A stretch of DNA of 64,000 bases. Source: Calditrichaceae bacterium. Its GTDB lineage: Bacteria > Calditrichota > Calditrichia > RBG-13-44-9 > J075. Below, piece after piece: positions 24,711 to 34,494 of this stretch (positions within the stretch are counted from its first letter, which is position 1; every line of letters starts with the position of its first letter). Made by a program: the position numbers and the translations under genes. The DNA is taken from NCBI GenBank assembly GCA_013360445.1, contig JABWBP010000010.1, forward strand, positions 101,261 through 165,260, given 5' to 3'. The notes below the pieces were generated by a model. It saw only the letters and a list, made by a program, of their open reading frames with translations, had not been told where the DNA came from and searched no databases.

Positions 24711-24828
24711 GTATCGAACACGGATGACACGGATACGACGGATGGTCGCGGATTTTTTACAGATAATTTTAATCCGGTTTGAATAGAAATCCGTGAGAAT
24801 CCGTCTAATCCGTGTCATCCGTGTTCCA
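24711..24828. repeat. ACGGATG-word inverted repeat overlapping the kinase 3' end
   Basis: AACACGGATGACACGGAT (24718-24735) pairs with ATCCGTGTCATCCGTGTT (24809-24826). The right arm is inside the end of the kinase gene and encodes its last residues (NTDDTD). The hairpin lies between kinase and regulator and could reduce read-through. Confidence 0.65.
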
Positions 24829-27800
24829 TTTTCCCCCCTGATCCGCGCTGCGGAGGGTGATGTGAAACTGCGCGCCTTCTCCCTCTTTCGATTCCCCTAC
24901 TTCCACCTCTCCCCCATAGCGCCGCAGCAATTTGCGGGCGTGGTACAAGCCCAACCCGCTGGAAGCTTTGGTAGAATAGGTCTCATCGAAAATGCGCCCG
25001 GCGTGCTCCGGCGCAATTCCGTTGCCAAAATCCCGCAATGTTAGCAGTGTTTTTCCATCCTTCGGCTCATGAATGGTGAGGTGGATTTTCTTTTCCGGCA
25101 AATCCTGCATCGCTTCCAGGGAATTTTGCAACAGGTTGGAGAGCGCCTGGCCGAAATCTTCCTTGCGCATAACCACCGGCAGGGTGAGCCGGGCGGGTTC
25201 CCGGGAAATCTTGACTTCGCTGAAGCTGGGGAAGCGGGCCGCCGCCTCGCTTACCATCTGGAACAGGTCGTTGGTGTGCAAGGCATCGACGCCGGCCTGC
25301 ATTTCCCTCAATTCCCGCTTGATCTCCGAAAGCTCGCTCTGCAACGCTTCGAGCGTGCCGGGTATCCATTTTTTCGGGACCGCGCCGCTCGTTTTTCCGC
25401 TGAGCAATTTTTGGATTTGCTGCTGAATACGGTTAAAACGGCGGCGAATTTTCAGCGCCGGTAAAGAAGACGCCTGCAAATGCCAACTTTGCAGATAGAT
25501 CTCTCGCAACACCGGCAGAGCATGCTCCTTAAAGTAAGAGAGTTCTTGCAGGAAATCTTTCCACAAAGCGGAGCGATCCGGCGCGCGGGTATCCATCCCT
25601 CCGGGGCCGGCGGGCGTCCATCCCTCCGGCACAAGGTTGTTGCAAAAAAAGATCAGGTGATCGATCCGGTTCATCCCCACCTGGCTGTGGCGGAACTGGC
25701 GCAGCAGGTCGAACAACTCGAAACTCTGCCCCGCCTCGCGGTAGCGAATCCGGCTGATACGTTGAAACAACAAAACCAGCCCGCCGCCGCCGATCAGCAG
25801 CGCATAAACGGGTATTCCCAGGGAGAAGAAGTCGATTCCCCCGCCTGCCAAAAAAGACGCCAGCCCATAAAGCGTTAACAGGGTGAGTAAAAACAGGGCC
25901 ACCATAGCAGGTTGCCAGAAATAGCGATGCCACTGGAAAACCCAGAAACCGCCGGCGATGGCGAGAAACAGCAGCGCCCGGATGAGCAGATCCCGCCGCT
26001 GTTGCCGGTAAATAAAGGATAACAGGAAATTCGCCGCGGCCTGCACTTGTTGGCCCGTTTTTTCCGCTTCGGGCACGATTAGAACCTGCCCCGGCGTTAC
26101 CCCGGCTAACTCCCGCCGTTCTCCGGAAGAAAATTGCACCACCACGTCGTAGCGTTCGGCTGTTCCGGGAGAGTTTTCCGGCGGCAGGCCGAAGTGCGCT
26201 TCCGGCAGGCCGGAGCTGGCGTAACCGGCCTGGGTGGTGATCTGCCGGTACCCGCGCAGGAATGCAGGATCGCCGCCATGCCCGTCTTCATAAACCCACA
26301 CCTGCGCGCCGATGCCCGGGGCGTTGCTGCGCTTGCCTTCCGGGCGGATGAGCAAAAAATTGGGTTGATTCAGATAATTCTTCCACACCCGGCTGTAAGA
26401 AATTTCCCCGTTGGCCACGACAATGTCCAGGTCGCCGTCACCATCCAAATCTGCCAGCGCAGAGCCGGTGGTATAACTATAGTCGTTTTCGTCCAGCGCC
26501 AGCGAATCTCGTTGGAAATACTGCCCGGCGCGGTTCCAATAAACGCACTCCACCCCCAGGGTAGCCAAAAACAGATCCTGAAAACCATCCTGGTTCAGGT
26601 CGCCCCAAATGCCGCCGTAGGCTAACAGCGAGCGGTTGAATCCTTTGGCGGCGCTGACGTCGCGGAAATTGCCCTTTCCATCGTTCTCGAACAACTTGCA
26701 GGGAGAAACCCGGTTGGCGAGGAAGAGGTCCACGTCGCCGTCGTTATCATAATCGCCGAACGCGACGCCCTGGGTAAAAAAGTCGAAGCGGGTGGTCAGC
26801 TCCGGGGAAGCGGCGCTGCGATCCGTCCAGGTTGGCAAACCGGTTTCAGGGGAGACGCCGCGGTTCTCGAGGTAAATTAGAGGACGGTGCAGGGTATAGA
26901 TCAGCAGGTCGAAATCGCCGTCGCCGTCGGTATCGGCGATGGCCGGCTGGGCGCCTTCGGGCAGGGGCGGCAGCCCCGCCCGGGCGGCGGCTTCTTCAAA
27001 GCGGAGAAAATTGCGGTTGTGGAATACCCGCAGCGGGCCTAACTCGTCGCCCACGATGAAATCCAACAGCCCGTCGTTATCCAGATCCAGCCAGCAGAGA
27101 TTGGAAATCCGCCCGTTCAGCTCCAGGCGCTGTTCGCCGGTAATGTCGCGGAAGCGGTCTTTGCCGAGGTTTTCGTAGAGGCGGGACTGGCCCAGGAGGG
27201 CGGTGAACAGGGCGTCCATGTCCCCGTCGTTGTCCGCGTCGGCAAAAAAGACCCCGTTGTCATAGGTATCCGCGTCTCGAGAGCGGCTGACGCCTGACAG
27301 ACCGCGCTCGATCAGCACGTTTTTGCCATAGCGGGCCGAGGGAGCGGGCGCGTCGTCATCGGTGAAAAACTCGTTGGCGTCTACGGGATTGGAGAAATAC
27401 AGGTCGATATGGCCGGCTGCATTGCGGTACAGGGCCACGCCTAAGTGGCCGCTGCCGGCATCGGGGCCAAAGGTGGCGGAATCCCTGAATAGCGTCGCAG
27501 GCCTGGAGGAAAAGGGTTTTCCAACACTTCGGTTTCCCAGGTAAAGAAGATTGTCATTGCCGTATGCCATCAGCCATTCGTTGGCGGAAAGGCGGGCAAC
27601 GTCGTTTAAGGAGGGTCGCACCGGCAGCGGGGCAATTTTCCGCAACGCATCGCCGCTCCAAAGCCACAGGGCCTGGTCCTGGAAAACGTACAGCTCCCCA
27701 TCCACCCAATCGAAATAGCATTGGGGAGTCCATCCCGGCAGGGTACCGGAGGGGATGAATTCTCCCCGCCGATACCGAAATACTTGCCCATCCTGCGCCC

Positions 27801-28503
27801 CAACCATAAACCCGGAATCCGGATTATAAAAATGGATCGCCATCTGGAAAATTAGCGTATCCCAGAGCTTCAACCAGCGTCCCTGGCGGTATTCAAATAA
27901 AAACTGCTGGCCGTGTTCACTGGCAGTTTTCAGATCGGCGTAAAAATGATCGGGCGAAAAGGCAAAAATTCGCCAGATCTCTTGTGAAGTGCGAGAGGGC
28001 AGGTTGCTCGCTTCCTGGCCGTCAAAATAGACCAGGCTGCCCCAGTTGCCCCCGGCGATAAAACGGGTGGAATCTAAAAAGCTGAAAGACCGCAGGGTAT
28101 AGGGTTGGGGAGCGGGCAGTTGCCGCCAGCTTGTTCCATTAAAATGGCAAATTTCAGTATAATAGGGATTGTTCGCCGGTATGTAAAATACCCAGATGCT
28201 GGCGGGAGAGAAGGCTTTTAAATACTCAATGCTCTCGATCTCCCGGGCAATGGGGGGAGCAAAAAGCCGCCATCTCTCCCCGTTCCATACCCACAACTCT
28301 TTCTTCGTATTGGCGATGGCAAAATGCGGGTTAACGACGTTGATCTTGTGGATTCGAGCGTTTTCCAATTCCGGGAAAACCCGCACCTGCAAGCTGTCCG
28401 CAACCGCCCACTCCCACCCGCAGATCAACAACAAGCATAACGCCGGGAGAGGATACCGCTTCGGGAAGGATCTTTTCCCGAATAAAGTAGTTTTCAGTTC
28501 CAT
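24805..28503 (-). CDS. Sensor histidine kinase with FG-GAP/VCBS repeats and ASPIC/UnbV domain
   Basis: A very long (over 1200 residues) sensor kinase. A signal peptide (hydrophobic ALCLLLICGW) leads to a propeller-like N-terminal region, then FG-GAP/VCBS repeats with many DxDxDGD calcium loops (DADNDGDMDAL, DYDNDGDVDLF, DLDGDGDLDIV), then an ASPIC/UnbV domain (about 715-810), three or so membrane helices (about 840-930), a helical dimerisation region, and a HATPase domain with NLLQNSLEAM, DFGNGIAPEH and GLGLYHARKLL. A canonical H-box is not obvious; a His in FKEHALPVLREI is a candidate. The start is uncertain (ATG at 28503, 28521 or 28611, none with a clear ribosome-binding site); 28503 gives the best signal peptide. 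It is adjacent to its likely regulator. Confidence 0.85.
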   Translation of the reverse strand: MELKTTLFGKRSFPKRYPLPALCLLLICGWEWAVADSLQVRVFPELENARIHKINVVNPHFAIANTKKELWVWNGERWRLFAPPIAREIESIEYLKAFSPASIWVFYIPANNPYYTEICHFNGTSWRQLPAPQPYTLRSFSFLDSTRFIAGGNWGSLVYFDGQEASNLPSRTSQEIWRIFAFSPDHFYADLKTASEHGQQFLFEYRQGRWLKLWDTLIFQMAIHFYNPDSGFMVGAQDGQVFRYRRGEFIPSGTLPGWTPQCYFDWVDGELYVFQDQALWLWSGDALRKIAPLPVRPSLNDVARLSANEWLMAYGNDNLLYLGNRSVGKPFSSRPATLFRDSATFGPDAGSGHLGVALYRNAAGHIDLYFSNPVDANEFFTDDDAPAPSARYGKNVLIERGLSGVSRSRDADTYDNGVFFADADNDGDMDALFTALLGQSRLYENLGKDRFRDITGEQRLELNGRISNLCWLDLDNDGLLDFIVGDELGPLRVFHNRNFLRFEEAAARAGLPPLPEGAQPAIADTDGDGDFDLLIYTLHRPLIYLENRGVSPETGLPTWTDRSAASPELTTRFDFFTQGVAFGDYDNDGDVDLFLANRVSPCKLFENDGKGNFRDVSAAKGFNRSLLAYGGIWGDLNQDGFQDLFLATLGVECVYWNRAGQYFQRDSLALDENDYSYTTGSALADLDGDGDLDIVVANGEISYSRVWKNYLNQPNFLLIRPEGKRSNAPGIGAQVWVYEDGHGGDPAFLRGYRQITTQAGYASSGLPEAHFGLPPENSPGTAERYDVVVQFSSGERRELAGVTPGQVLIVPEAEKTGQQVQAAANFLLSFIYRQQRRDLLIRALLFLAIAGGFWVFQWHRYFWQPAMVALFLLTLLTLYGLASFLAGGGIDFFSLGIPVYALLIGGGGLVLLFQRISRIRYREAGQSFELFDLLRQFRHSQVGMNRIDHLIFFCNNLVPEGWTPAGPGGMDTRAPDRSALWKDFLQELSYFKEHALPVLREIYLQSWHLQASSLPALKIRRRFNRIQQQIQKLLSGKTSGAVPKKWIPGTLEALQSELSEIKRELREMQAGVDALHTNDLFQMVSEAAARFPSFSEVKISREPARLTLPVVMRKEDFGQALSNLLQNSLEAMQDLPEKKIHLTIHEPKDGKTLLTLRDFGNGIAPEHAGRIFDETYSTKASSGLGLYHARKLLRRYGGEVEVGESKEGEGAQFHITLRSADQGGKWNTDDTD

Positions 28504-28818
28504 CGCCAAAGAATTTACCATACCCACCAGACCGTTAACTGCCGCCGCCGGAAACCGGGCGCCATGCTCGCGCAACTGCTGCAATATAAGAAAAACAGCC
28601 GGAAAAAACACCGGATCGTCAAACTTTCGCCTGTTTTTGTCCGGGCCGAACTTTTATAGCGCCATAAAACAGAGTTAGGGCAGGCTGTTAGTTTCGCTGC
28701 TTCCCTGAATTATATCTTGCATTTAAGCCTGCTGTAGTGGTATCTTTTTGCCGCCATATCCTGAATGGGCGTGAATAAGTTCATCGGAAATGACGGTTTA
28801 GAAACGGAAATTAATTTG

Positions 28819-29454
28819 ATGGAAAAAAAAGGCATTCTGATCGGCATGGCCGGGGCCAGCGGTTCCGGCAAAACATTGGTGGCGCAAACACTTTATAATA
28901 CCCTCGGCTCCAAACGGGTGGTGATCATTCAGGAGGATTCTTATTACAAAGACCTCGCCCACCTGCCCCTTCAAGAGCGTACCAGGATCAACTTCGACCA
29001 TCCCGACGCCTTCGACCACGACCTCCTGGTCACCCACTTGAAGAAACTGGTAAACGGCGAGGTAATTGAACATCCGGTTTATGACTACAGCATTCATTCG
29101 CGCAAACCGGAGACCCGCCAGGTGGGGCCGCACCGGATCATTATCTTAGAAGGCATCCTGGTGCTGGCCATTCCGGAAATCCGGGAATTGATGGACATTA
29201 AGATCTACATCGATACCGACCCGGATATTTGCCTGATCCGCCGGCTGCGGCGCGACATTCACGAGCGGGGCCGCGAGGTGGACTCGGTGCTGCGGCAATA
29301 CGAGGAGACCGTGCGCCCGATGTACCTGCAATTCGTGGAGCCTTCCAAGCGTTACGCCCATATCATCATTCCCCATGGCGGGAAAAACGTCATCGCCATC
29401 GACATTGTCAAATCTAAAATCGAAAAACTGCTCAGGGAAATAGAAGCATCTTGA
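28819..29454 (+). CDS. udk: Uridine/cytidine kinase
   Basis: It phosphorylates uridine and cytidine with ATP or GTP. A P-loop GASGSGKT lies near the N-terminus. QEDSYYKDL, the NFDHPDAFDHDLL block, HPVYDYSIHSR and the lid RRLRRDIHERGR are standard Udk motifs. The length from ATG 28819 (211 residues) matches the family; an in-frame ATG at 28765 would add 18 non-conserved residues. It heads a nucleoside salvage group with thymidine kinase and a nucleoside transporter on the same strand. Confidence 0.93.
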   Translation: MEKKGILIGMAGASGSGKTLVAQTLYNTLGSKRVVIIQEDSYYKDLAHLPLQERTRINFDHPDAFDHDLLVTHLKKLVNGEVIEHPVYDYSIHSRKPETRQVGPHRIIILEGILVLAIPEIRELMDIKIYIDTDPDICLIRRLRRDIHERGREVDSVLRQYEETVRPMYLQFVEPSKRYAHIIIPHGGKNVIAIDIVKSKIEKLLREIEAS

Positions 29455-29580
29455 TTGCGGATTGGGGATTGCAGATTGGGGATTGAAATAAATCCGCCAT
29501 CGCATTCCGACAAAACATAAACATCCCTGTTTATATGTCGGAATGAAATCGTCCCGGATTTCAAATCCGCAATCGCTTAT
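29453..29580. repeat. Intergenic repeats between udk and tdk
   Basis: GATTGCGGATTGGGGATTGC words at 29453-29485 are partly mirrored by CAAATCCGCAATCGC at 29563-29577. Inside lies a stem CATTCCGACA (29504-29513) with TGTCGGAATG (29537-29546). This may terminate or attenuate the udk transcript. Confidence 0.45.
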
Positions 29581-29620
29581 AAGGTTCATCATCATTGAAG
29601 CATTACCCGAGGAATAAAGG

Positions 29621-30259
29621 ATGGTTCCGATAATTCAACGCAACGTGGGATGGATCGAAGTGATCTGCGGCTGTATGTTCAGCGGCAAATCGGAGGAGTT
29701 GATCCGCCGTTTGAAACGGGCCTTGATCGGCCGCCAGAAAGTCTCCATTTTCAAGCCTAAAATTGATAACCGCTACAGTAAAGACCACATCGTTTCCCAT
29801 TCGGAATTGAAAATTCATTCCGAAGTGGTCGAAAACGCCCGGGAAATCCTGGAACGCTCCCTGGAGAGTCAGGTCGTGGGAATCGACGAAGCGCAATTTT
29901 TCGATAACGATCTGGTGGAAGTGTGCCAGAAACTTGCCAATATGGGCAAGCGGGTGATCGTCGCCGGGCTGGATATGGATTACCGCGGCATTCCTTTCGA
30001 TCCCATGCCGCAGTTGCTGGCAGTGGCGGAGTATATTTACAAGCTCCAGGCCATTTGCGTCATCTGCGGCAATCCCGCCACCTTTACTTACCGCACCATC
30101 GAGGATCCCAACCGGGTGGTCGTAGGGGCCAACAACATTTATGAAGCGCGCTGCCGGAACTGCTTCCAGGCGCCCCCGGAGGGCAGGAAAGAGAAACAGG
30201 CTCCCGCCGCGCAAGCGGAAAAAGTTACCCCGGAGACCCCGCCGGTCGAGGAATCATGA
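29621..30259 (+). CDS. tdk: Thymidine kinase
   Basis: A type II thymidine kinase of the salvage pathway. Motifs: [18 protein letters not shown] (P-loop), GIDEAQFFD (Walker B), GLDMDYRG, and a structural zinc site made by CVICG and CRNC. A strong upstream GAGGAATAAAGG sets the ATG at 29621. A 25-30-residue low-complexity tail rich in Lys, Pro and Glu extends beyond the usual C-terminus and is probably disordered. It lies between udk and the CNT transporter. Confidence 0.95.
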   Translation: MVPIIQRNVGWIEVICGCMFSGKSEELIRRLKRALIGRQKVSIFKPKIDNRYSKDHIVSHSELKIHSEVVENAREILERSLESQVVGIDEAQFFDNDLVEVCQKLANMGKRVIVAGLDMDYRGIPFDPMPQLLAVAEYIYKLQAICVICGNPATFTYRTIEDPNRVVVGANNIYEARCRNCFQAPPEGRKEKQAPAAQAEKVTPETPPVEES

Positions 30260-30332
30260 AAAACCTTCCGGACGGCCGGATAATATTCACCCTTCACTTA
30301 CTGCGGATCAACCAAAGGAGGCCGTGAATTAG

Positions 30333-31688
30333 ATGGCGAAAGATATTCTATTCGGAATTATGGGGCTGGCGGTGCTGGTCGGAATCGCATTCCTGTTCTC
30401 CAATAATAAGCGGAAGATCAACTGGCGGTTAGTGCTTACCGGCATGGGTTTACAACTTTTCTTTGCCTTGCTGGTGCTCAAGGGCAAGGAGATGTCGAGC
30501 AGCTTTGCCCCCCTGGGCTGGCCTACGATCTTGTTTGAATGGATCAGCCGCGCGTTTGTGAAGGTGCTGGCCTTCACCACCGAAGGCGCTCAATTTGTCT
30601 TCGGAAACCTGGCCCTGGGGCCGGGGATGGAGGGCAGCGTGGGTTTTTATTTTGCTTTCCAGGTGCTTCCCACCATTATTTTCTTTTCCTCCCTGATGTC
30701 GGTTTTTTACTACCTGGGGGTGATGCAGAAGGTGGTGCAGGGGATGGCCTGGGTAATGGCGCGCCTGATGGGCACCAGCGGGGCGGAATCGCTCTCCAAC
30801 ACCGCCAATATTTTCGTCGGCCAGACCGAAGCGCCCCTGATGATCCGCCCTTATATCAAAGGCATGACCCAGTCGGAATTGCTGACCATCATGGTGGGGG
30901 GGATGGCGACGATTGCCGGGGGGGTTTTAGCGGCGTATGTGCAAATGTTAGGCTATTCTTATGCCCAGGCGCACGGCCTGGATATTATCACCGGTCAGGA
31001 AAAATTCGCCCTGCAACTGTTAGGGGCCAGCATCATGGCCGCGCCGGCTTCGTTAGCCATTTCCAAAGTTCTCTTTCCGGAAACCGGGGAGCCGGAGACG
31101 AAAGGGGTGGTGAAGGTCAAGGTCGAAAAAACCGCTTCCAACGTAATCGAAGCTGCAGCCGCGGGGGCCTCGGACGGCCTGCAACTGGCTTTGAACGTGG
31201 CGGCCATGCTCCTGGCGTTTATCGCCCTCATCGCCATGATCAACTGGGTGCTGACCGGAGTGGGCGATATAACCGGGTTGAACGAATATTGTCAGGCCAA
31301 TTACGGCCAGCCCTTGCGCCTGCAACTGCTCTTCGGATTGGTGCTGCGCTATTTGGCATTTTTGATTGGAGTGCCCTGGCAGGACGCCCTGAGCTTCGGG
31401 AGCTTGCTGGGAACCAAAGTGGTGGTCAACGAATTCGTCGCCTACTTAGATATGGCGAAACTGCTCGCGGAGAACCCGAATGTGAGCGAGAAGGCGGTGA
31501 CCATGATGACCTTTGCCCTGTGCGGGTTTGCGAATTTCTCTTCGATTGCCATTCAAATCGGGGGGATTAGCCCGCTGGCCCCGGGGCGACGAAAAGACCT
31601 GGCCGGCTTAGGGCTGCGGGCGGTGTTGGGCGGCACCCTGGCGACCATGATGACCGCCACCATTGCCGGGGTGCTTACCTCTCTATAA
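30333..31688 (+). CDS. Concentrative nucleoside transporter (NupC/CNT family)
   Basis: A 451-residue inner-membrane protein with many hydrophobic segments. CNT signatures include GQTEAPLMIRPYI, ESLSNTANIFVG, the GGMATIAGGVLAAYV block and the C-terminal CGFANFSSIAIQIGGISPLA. It should import nucleosides by ion symport, feeding the adjacent uridine and thymidine kinases. AAAGGAGG lies upstream of ATG 30333. A serine/asparagine-rich core and overall length fit bacterial NupC. Confidence 0.93.
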   Translation: MAKDILFGIMGLAVLVGIAFLFSNNKRKINWRLVLTGMGLQLFFALLVLKGKEMSSSFAPLGWPTILFEWISRAFVKVLAFTTEGAQFVFGNLALGPGMEGSVGFYFAFQVLPTIIFFSSLMSVFYYLGVMQKVVQGMAWVMARLMGTSGAESLSNTANIFVGQTEAPLMIRPYIKGMTQSELLTIMVGGMATIAGGVLAAYVQMLGYSYAQAHGLDIITGQEKFALQLLGASIMAAPASLAISKVLFPETGEPETKGVVKVKVEKTASNVIEAAAAGASDGLQLALNVAAMLLAFIALIAMINWVLTGVGDITGLNEYCQANYGQPLRLQLLFGLVLRYLAFLIGVPWQDALSFGSLLGTKVVVNEFVAYLDMAKLLAENPNVSEKAVTMMTFALCGFANFSSIAIQIGGISPLAPGRRKDLAGLGLRAVLGGTLATMMTATIAGVLTSL

Positions 31689-31738
31689 TTGCCAATTGCT
31701 AATTGGCAATTACCAATTGCTAATTAACAATTAACGGA
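31687..31738. repeat. CAATTGG-word palindrome after the transporter gene
   Basis: Alternating AATTGCCAATTGC and AATTGGCAATTACC words give overlapping palindromes between convergent genes; the same word family stands at 21256-21297. It is likely a two-way terminator or a dispersed element. Confidence 0.5.
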
Positions 31739-31744
31739 TGCCAA

Positions 31745-32674
31745 TTAAACCGCTTTCCGCTGCAAGCGTGACTTGCCGAATTCCCAGAACCCGGCCCACA
31801 GCCCTTTCAGGATTTCCGGATTCCTGTTTTGACAGGAGCGGATGGCGGCCCGCACGAACAGGTAGGGCGCCGAAAGAAAGGGGAAGAGCAGTTTTTGCCA
31901 CAACGGCGCGTGCCTTTCCATCAACAATAACCAATGTTTCGACCACTGGGCGGTCAACAGCCGGGAAGTCTCTTCGCGGTTAAACACAAACCCGGGCACC
32001 GGCTCGTGAAAAACCTTTGCCCGGGGCACGTACAGACCATAGTAGCCGGCCTTTTTCGCTCTCAACCCGAAATCCAGGTCTTCCGAGCCGTAAGGATCGA
32101 AGGTGGCGTCAAAACCGTGAAGTTTTTGATAGACCTCGGTGCGCACCAACATGCACCCGCCGCTGGGGTAACACTTGCGAGGCTTGTCATATTGCCCCTG
32201 GTCGATCTCGCGGTAGCCGATATGCTTGGTATCCCCGCGCCAAAAGCGGATTCGATATCCCCCGGCCCCGTACAGGCGCGAAGCATTGCTCAATTCACAA
32301 ATTTTTCCGGTAGTTTGCGCCAGGGAGGTGCGGTTCTCGAAGGGCGCTAATAGCGCATCTAAAAAGTCGGGCGTAACGGTCATATCATTGTCGAGAAACA
32401 GCAGATAGGGAGGGTTGAATTCCCGTATCGCAACCTTTGCTGCCTCGTTGCGCCCCGAGGCCACCCCCAGGTTCCGGGGATGCTCTACCACCATCACCTC
32501 CGGAAAAGTTTCCCGAATTGCCCCTGCGGTTCCATCCCGGGAACCGTTGTCCCATAAAACGATTTTGAATGCCGGACTTTTAAGCGCCTGGAAGCTTTCC
32601 AGGCAGCGGAGCGTCTTCTCGCGCTGGTTCAGGGTCAAAATGATGACCGCTACTTTGATTGATTTTCCCCTCAT
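31745..32674 (-). CDS. GT2-family glycosyltransferase
   Basis: A 309-residue inverting glycosyltransferase of the rhamnosyltransferase-like GT2 group. KVAVIILTLNQ opens the GT-A fold, FLDNDMTV holds the metal-binding DxD, and a later DLDFGLRAKKAGY is the acceptor-side ED/GLR motif. It is a close paralogue of the gene at 39670-40602: most of the first 110 residues are the same or conservatively changed. It is the last gene of the long minus-strand polysaccharide locus. The sugar is unknown. Confidence 0.88.
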   Translation of the reverse strand: MRGKSIKVAVIILTLNQREKTLRCLESFQALKSPAFKIVLWDNGSRDGTAGAIRETFPEVMVVEHPRNLGVASGRNEAAKVAIREFNPPYLLFLDNDMTVTPDFLDALLAPFENRTSLAQTTGKICELSNASRLYGAGGYRIRFWRGDTKHIGYREIDQGQYDKPRKCYPSGGCMLVRTEVYQKLHGFDATFDPYGSEDLDFGLRAKKAGYYGLYVPRAKVFHEPVPGFVFNREETSRLLTAQWSKHWLLLMERHAPLWQKLLFPFLSAPYLFVRAAIRSCQNRNPEILKGLWAGFWEFGKSRLQRKAV

Positions 32675-32780
32675 GACAGCCTGTTCCTATCATTCATTCG
32701 ACCTGTCAAACTGACCTGAAATTACGCGCTGCTTCGTCAGGTAGTGTTACCGTTCGCACAGGATTGAACAAGCAAAATTT

Positions 32781-33401
32781 TTGAGGAGTGGGCGATTTTT
32801 TCATTTTAGAACCTTATGGATATTTTCAACTTTTACTTTTGCTCAACAGGGGTTCATCCAATTGGGGTGGATACCCAATGTTGAACCGGATCTCTCCCAT
32901 TATAAGATGTATAGAGATATTGCATCCGGCACCATGGTTTATCTCGATTCGATCTCTTCCAGCGATACCATTTATACCGATACCCAGACAGTTCCCGGCA
33001 ATACTTATTATTATAAATTAACCGCGGTTGATTTCTCCGGCAACGAAAGCGACCCCTCCAACGAAGTTTTTGCGACATCAGGAATACTGACGATTGTGAA
33101 TGATGCTGGAAAGAATACCATTAAAAATTTCGACCTGAAGCAAAACTATCCCAACCCCTTTAACCCCATAACCACCATCGAGTATAACATTCCCCAGCGG
33201 AGCAGTGTCTCCATTACGATTTATAATATCTCCGGGCAGGAGGTGAGAAAATTGCTCAACGAATTTCAAGAACCGGGAACCTATAAAGTAGAGTGGGATG
33301 GAAAAGATAGTAATGGGAGGATTGTATCATCCGGCGTATATTTCTACCAGATGATGGCGGGGGGTTTTAAAGGAGTGAAGAGGTCGGTTTTTCGGAAATA
33401 A
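32781..33401 (+). CDS. Short Fn3 protein with type IX sorting domain (N-terminus doubtful)
   Basis: A 206-residue frame that starts at TTG. A hydrophobic stretch ending in TFAQQ could be a damaged signal peptide, followed by one fibronectin type III domain (LGWIPNVEPDLSHYKMYRD to GNESDPSNEV) and a complete sorting domain (LKQNYPNPFNPITTIEY to the basic end). There is no good ribosome-binding site for the TTG; GTG at 32788, preceded by GAGG, opens a different frame with its own hydrophobic stretch. This suggests a frameshift near 32840 or an N-terminally truncated parent. It is the only plus-strand gene inside the glycan locus. Confidence 0.6.
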   Translation: MRSGRFFHFRTLWIFSTFTFAQQGFIQLGWIPNVEPDLSHYKMYRDIASGTMVYLDSISSSDTIYTDTQTVPGNTYYYKLTAVDFSGNESDPSNEVFATSGILTIVNDAGKNTIKNFDLKQNYPNPFNPITTIEYNIPQRSSVSITIYNISGQEVRKLLNEFQEPGTYKVEWDGKDSNGRIVSSGVYFYQMMAGGFKGVKRSVFRK

Positions 33402-33540
33402 AGGAAGCAAGTTCAGGGGCGATAAGCAGTTGGCAGTAAGCGAGGTAGGTAGCGAGTAGTGGCAGCAGACAGTTGAAAAGAGACGACAGAAGACGGTTTG
33501 AATCCCTTGACATGCGCCCGTTCAGTTGAATAATTCAGCT

Positions 33541-34494
33541 TCAATTAATAATTTTTTCAATTGTATAATCCTTGAGATCTTTTGCGTGGGTAAAGATAAT
33601 GATTTCTCCGATTAAACCGATCGCAAATAACTGCACACTGCCCACGAATAATAATAAATCGAACAATAAAAGCGGTCGATCCGCCAGCGCCACGCCCATG
33701 AACATTCTCTGAACGAACAAGTAACCGGCTAATAATACCCCAAGAAAAAAGGTAAACAATCCCAAAATACCGAAAAACCGCAGCGGTTTTTGGGTAAATT
33801 TTACCAGAAAAAAAACTGAAATAATATCGGTGAACCGGCGTAAGTAGGTCACCAGGGGATAAATCCGCTGAAAATCATCTTTTGGGGATTGAATGACCGG
33901 AATTTCTGTCACATGATAGCCGTATCGCTGCACCAGGATGGGAAAGAAGCGATGCTGTTCGCCATAGAGAAACACCTTGTCAATGATCCTGCGTTTGAAC
34001 GCCCGAACACTACAGCCGAGATCATGAAAACGAAAGTCGCTGCGGAAGCCAATCAGATAATGAAAAATGCCGGATTGCAAGCGATTGATCCAGCTATCAA
34101 TACGCGGCGTTCGCCGGGCAACAATCATATCAACATCTTCCAGCGCGGTGATCAGTTTGGGTATTTCCTCAGGAATAATTTGTTCATAGGGCGGTAAGGT
34201 CAGGATTTTATTACCCAATGAATTTTCAAACGCTAATGATAAAACCGTTCCCTCGCCAAAGGTTTTGGCTAATTTGATGATGCGGATCTTCTCCCCCCCC
34301 TCAACTAAAGCGCAAAGCGCCCGGTAAACATTATTCATAATTCCAGAGTTGCCGTTAATTACAAAAATGAATTCATACTGAAGTCCCGTGCTGTCGAGAG
34401 CCTGTTTATATATTTTATAGATATTTTCCACCGGCTCAAAGCGGAGCTTTTCACTATAGGGAATAATCACAGACAAATCAATATTGTTCTTCAT
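33541..34494 (-). CDS. Membrane-anchored GT2 glycosyltransferase (DPM1-like)
   Basis: A 317-residue protein: a GT-A domain (DLSVIIPYSEKL, then a degraded DxD region, LPPYEQIIPEE) and two C-terminal membrane helices (LGLFTFFLGVLLAGYLF and FDLLLFVGSVQLFAIGLIGE). This resembles polyprenyl-phosphate sugar transferases. The normal DGD/DxD after the third strand is replaced by PPYEQ, so catalysis may be altered; it may need its neighbour. It overlaps the next gene by four bases (ATGA). Confidence 0.82.
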   Translation of the reverse strand: MKNNIDLSVIIPYSEKLRFEPVENIYKIYKQALDSTGLQYEFIFVINGNSGIMNNVYRALCALVEGGEKIRIIKLAKTFGEGTVLSLAFENSLGNKILTLPPYEQIIPEEIPKLITALEDVDMIVARRTPRIDSWINRLQSGIFHYLIGFRSDFRFHDLGCSVRAFKRRIIDKVFLYGEQHRFFPILVQRYGYHVTEIPVIQSPKDDFQRIYPLVTYLRRFTDIISVFFLVKFTQKPLRFFGILGLFTFFLGVLLAGYLFVQRMFMGVALADRPLLLFDLLLFVGSVQLFAIGLIGEIIIFTHAKDLKDYTIEKIIN

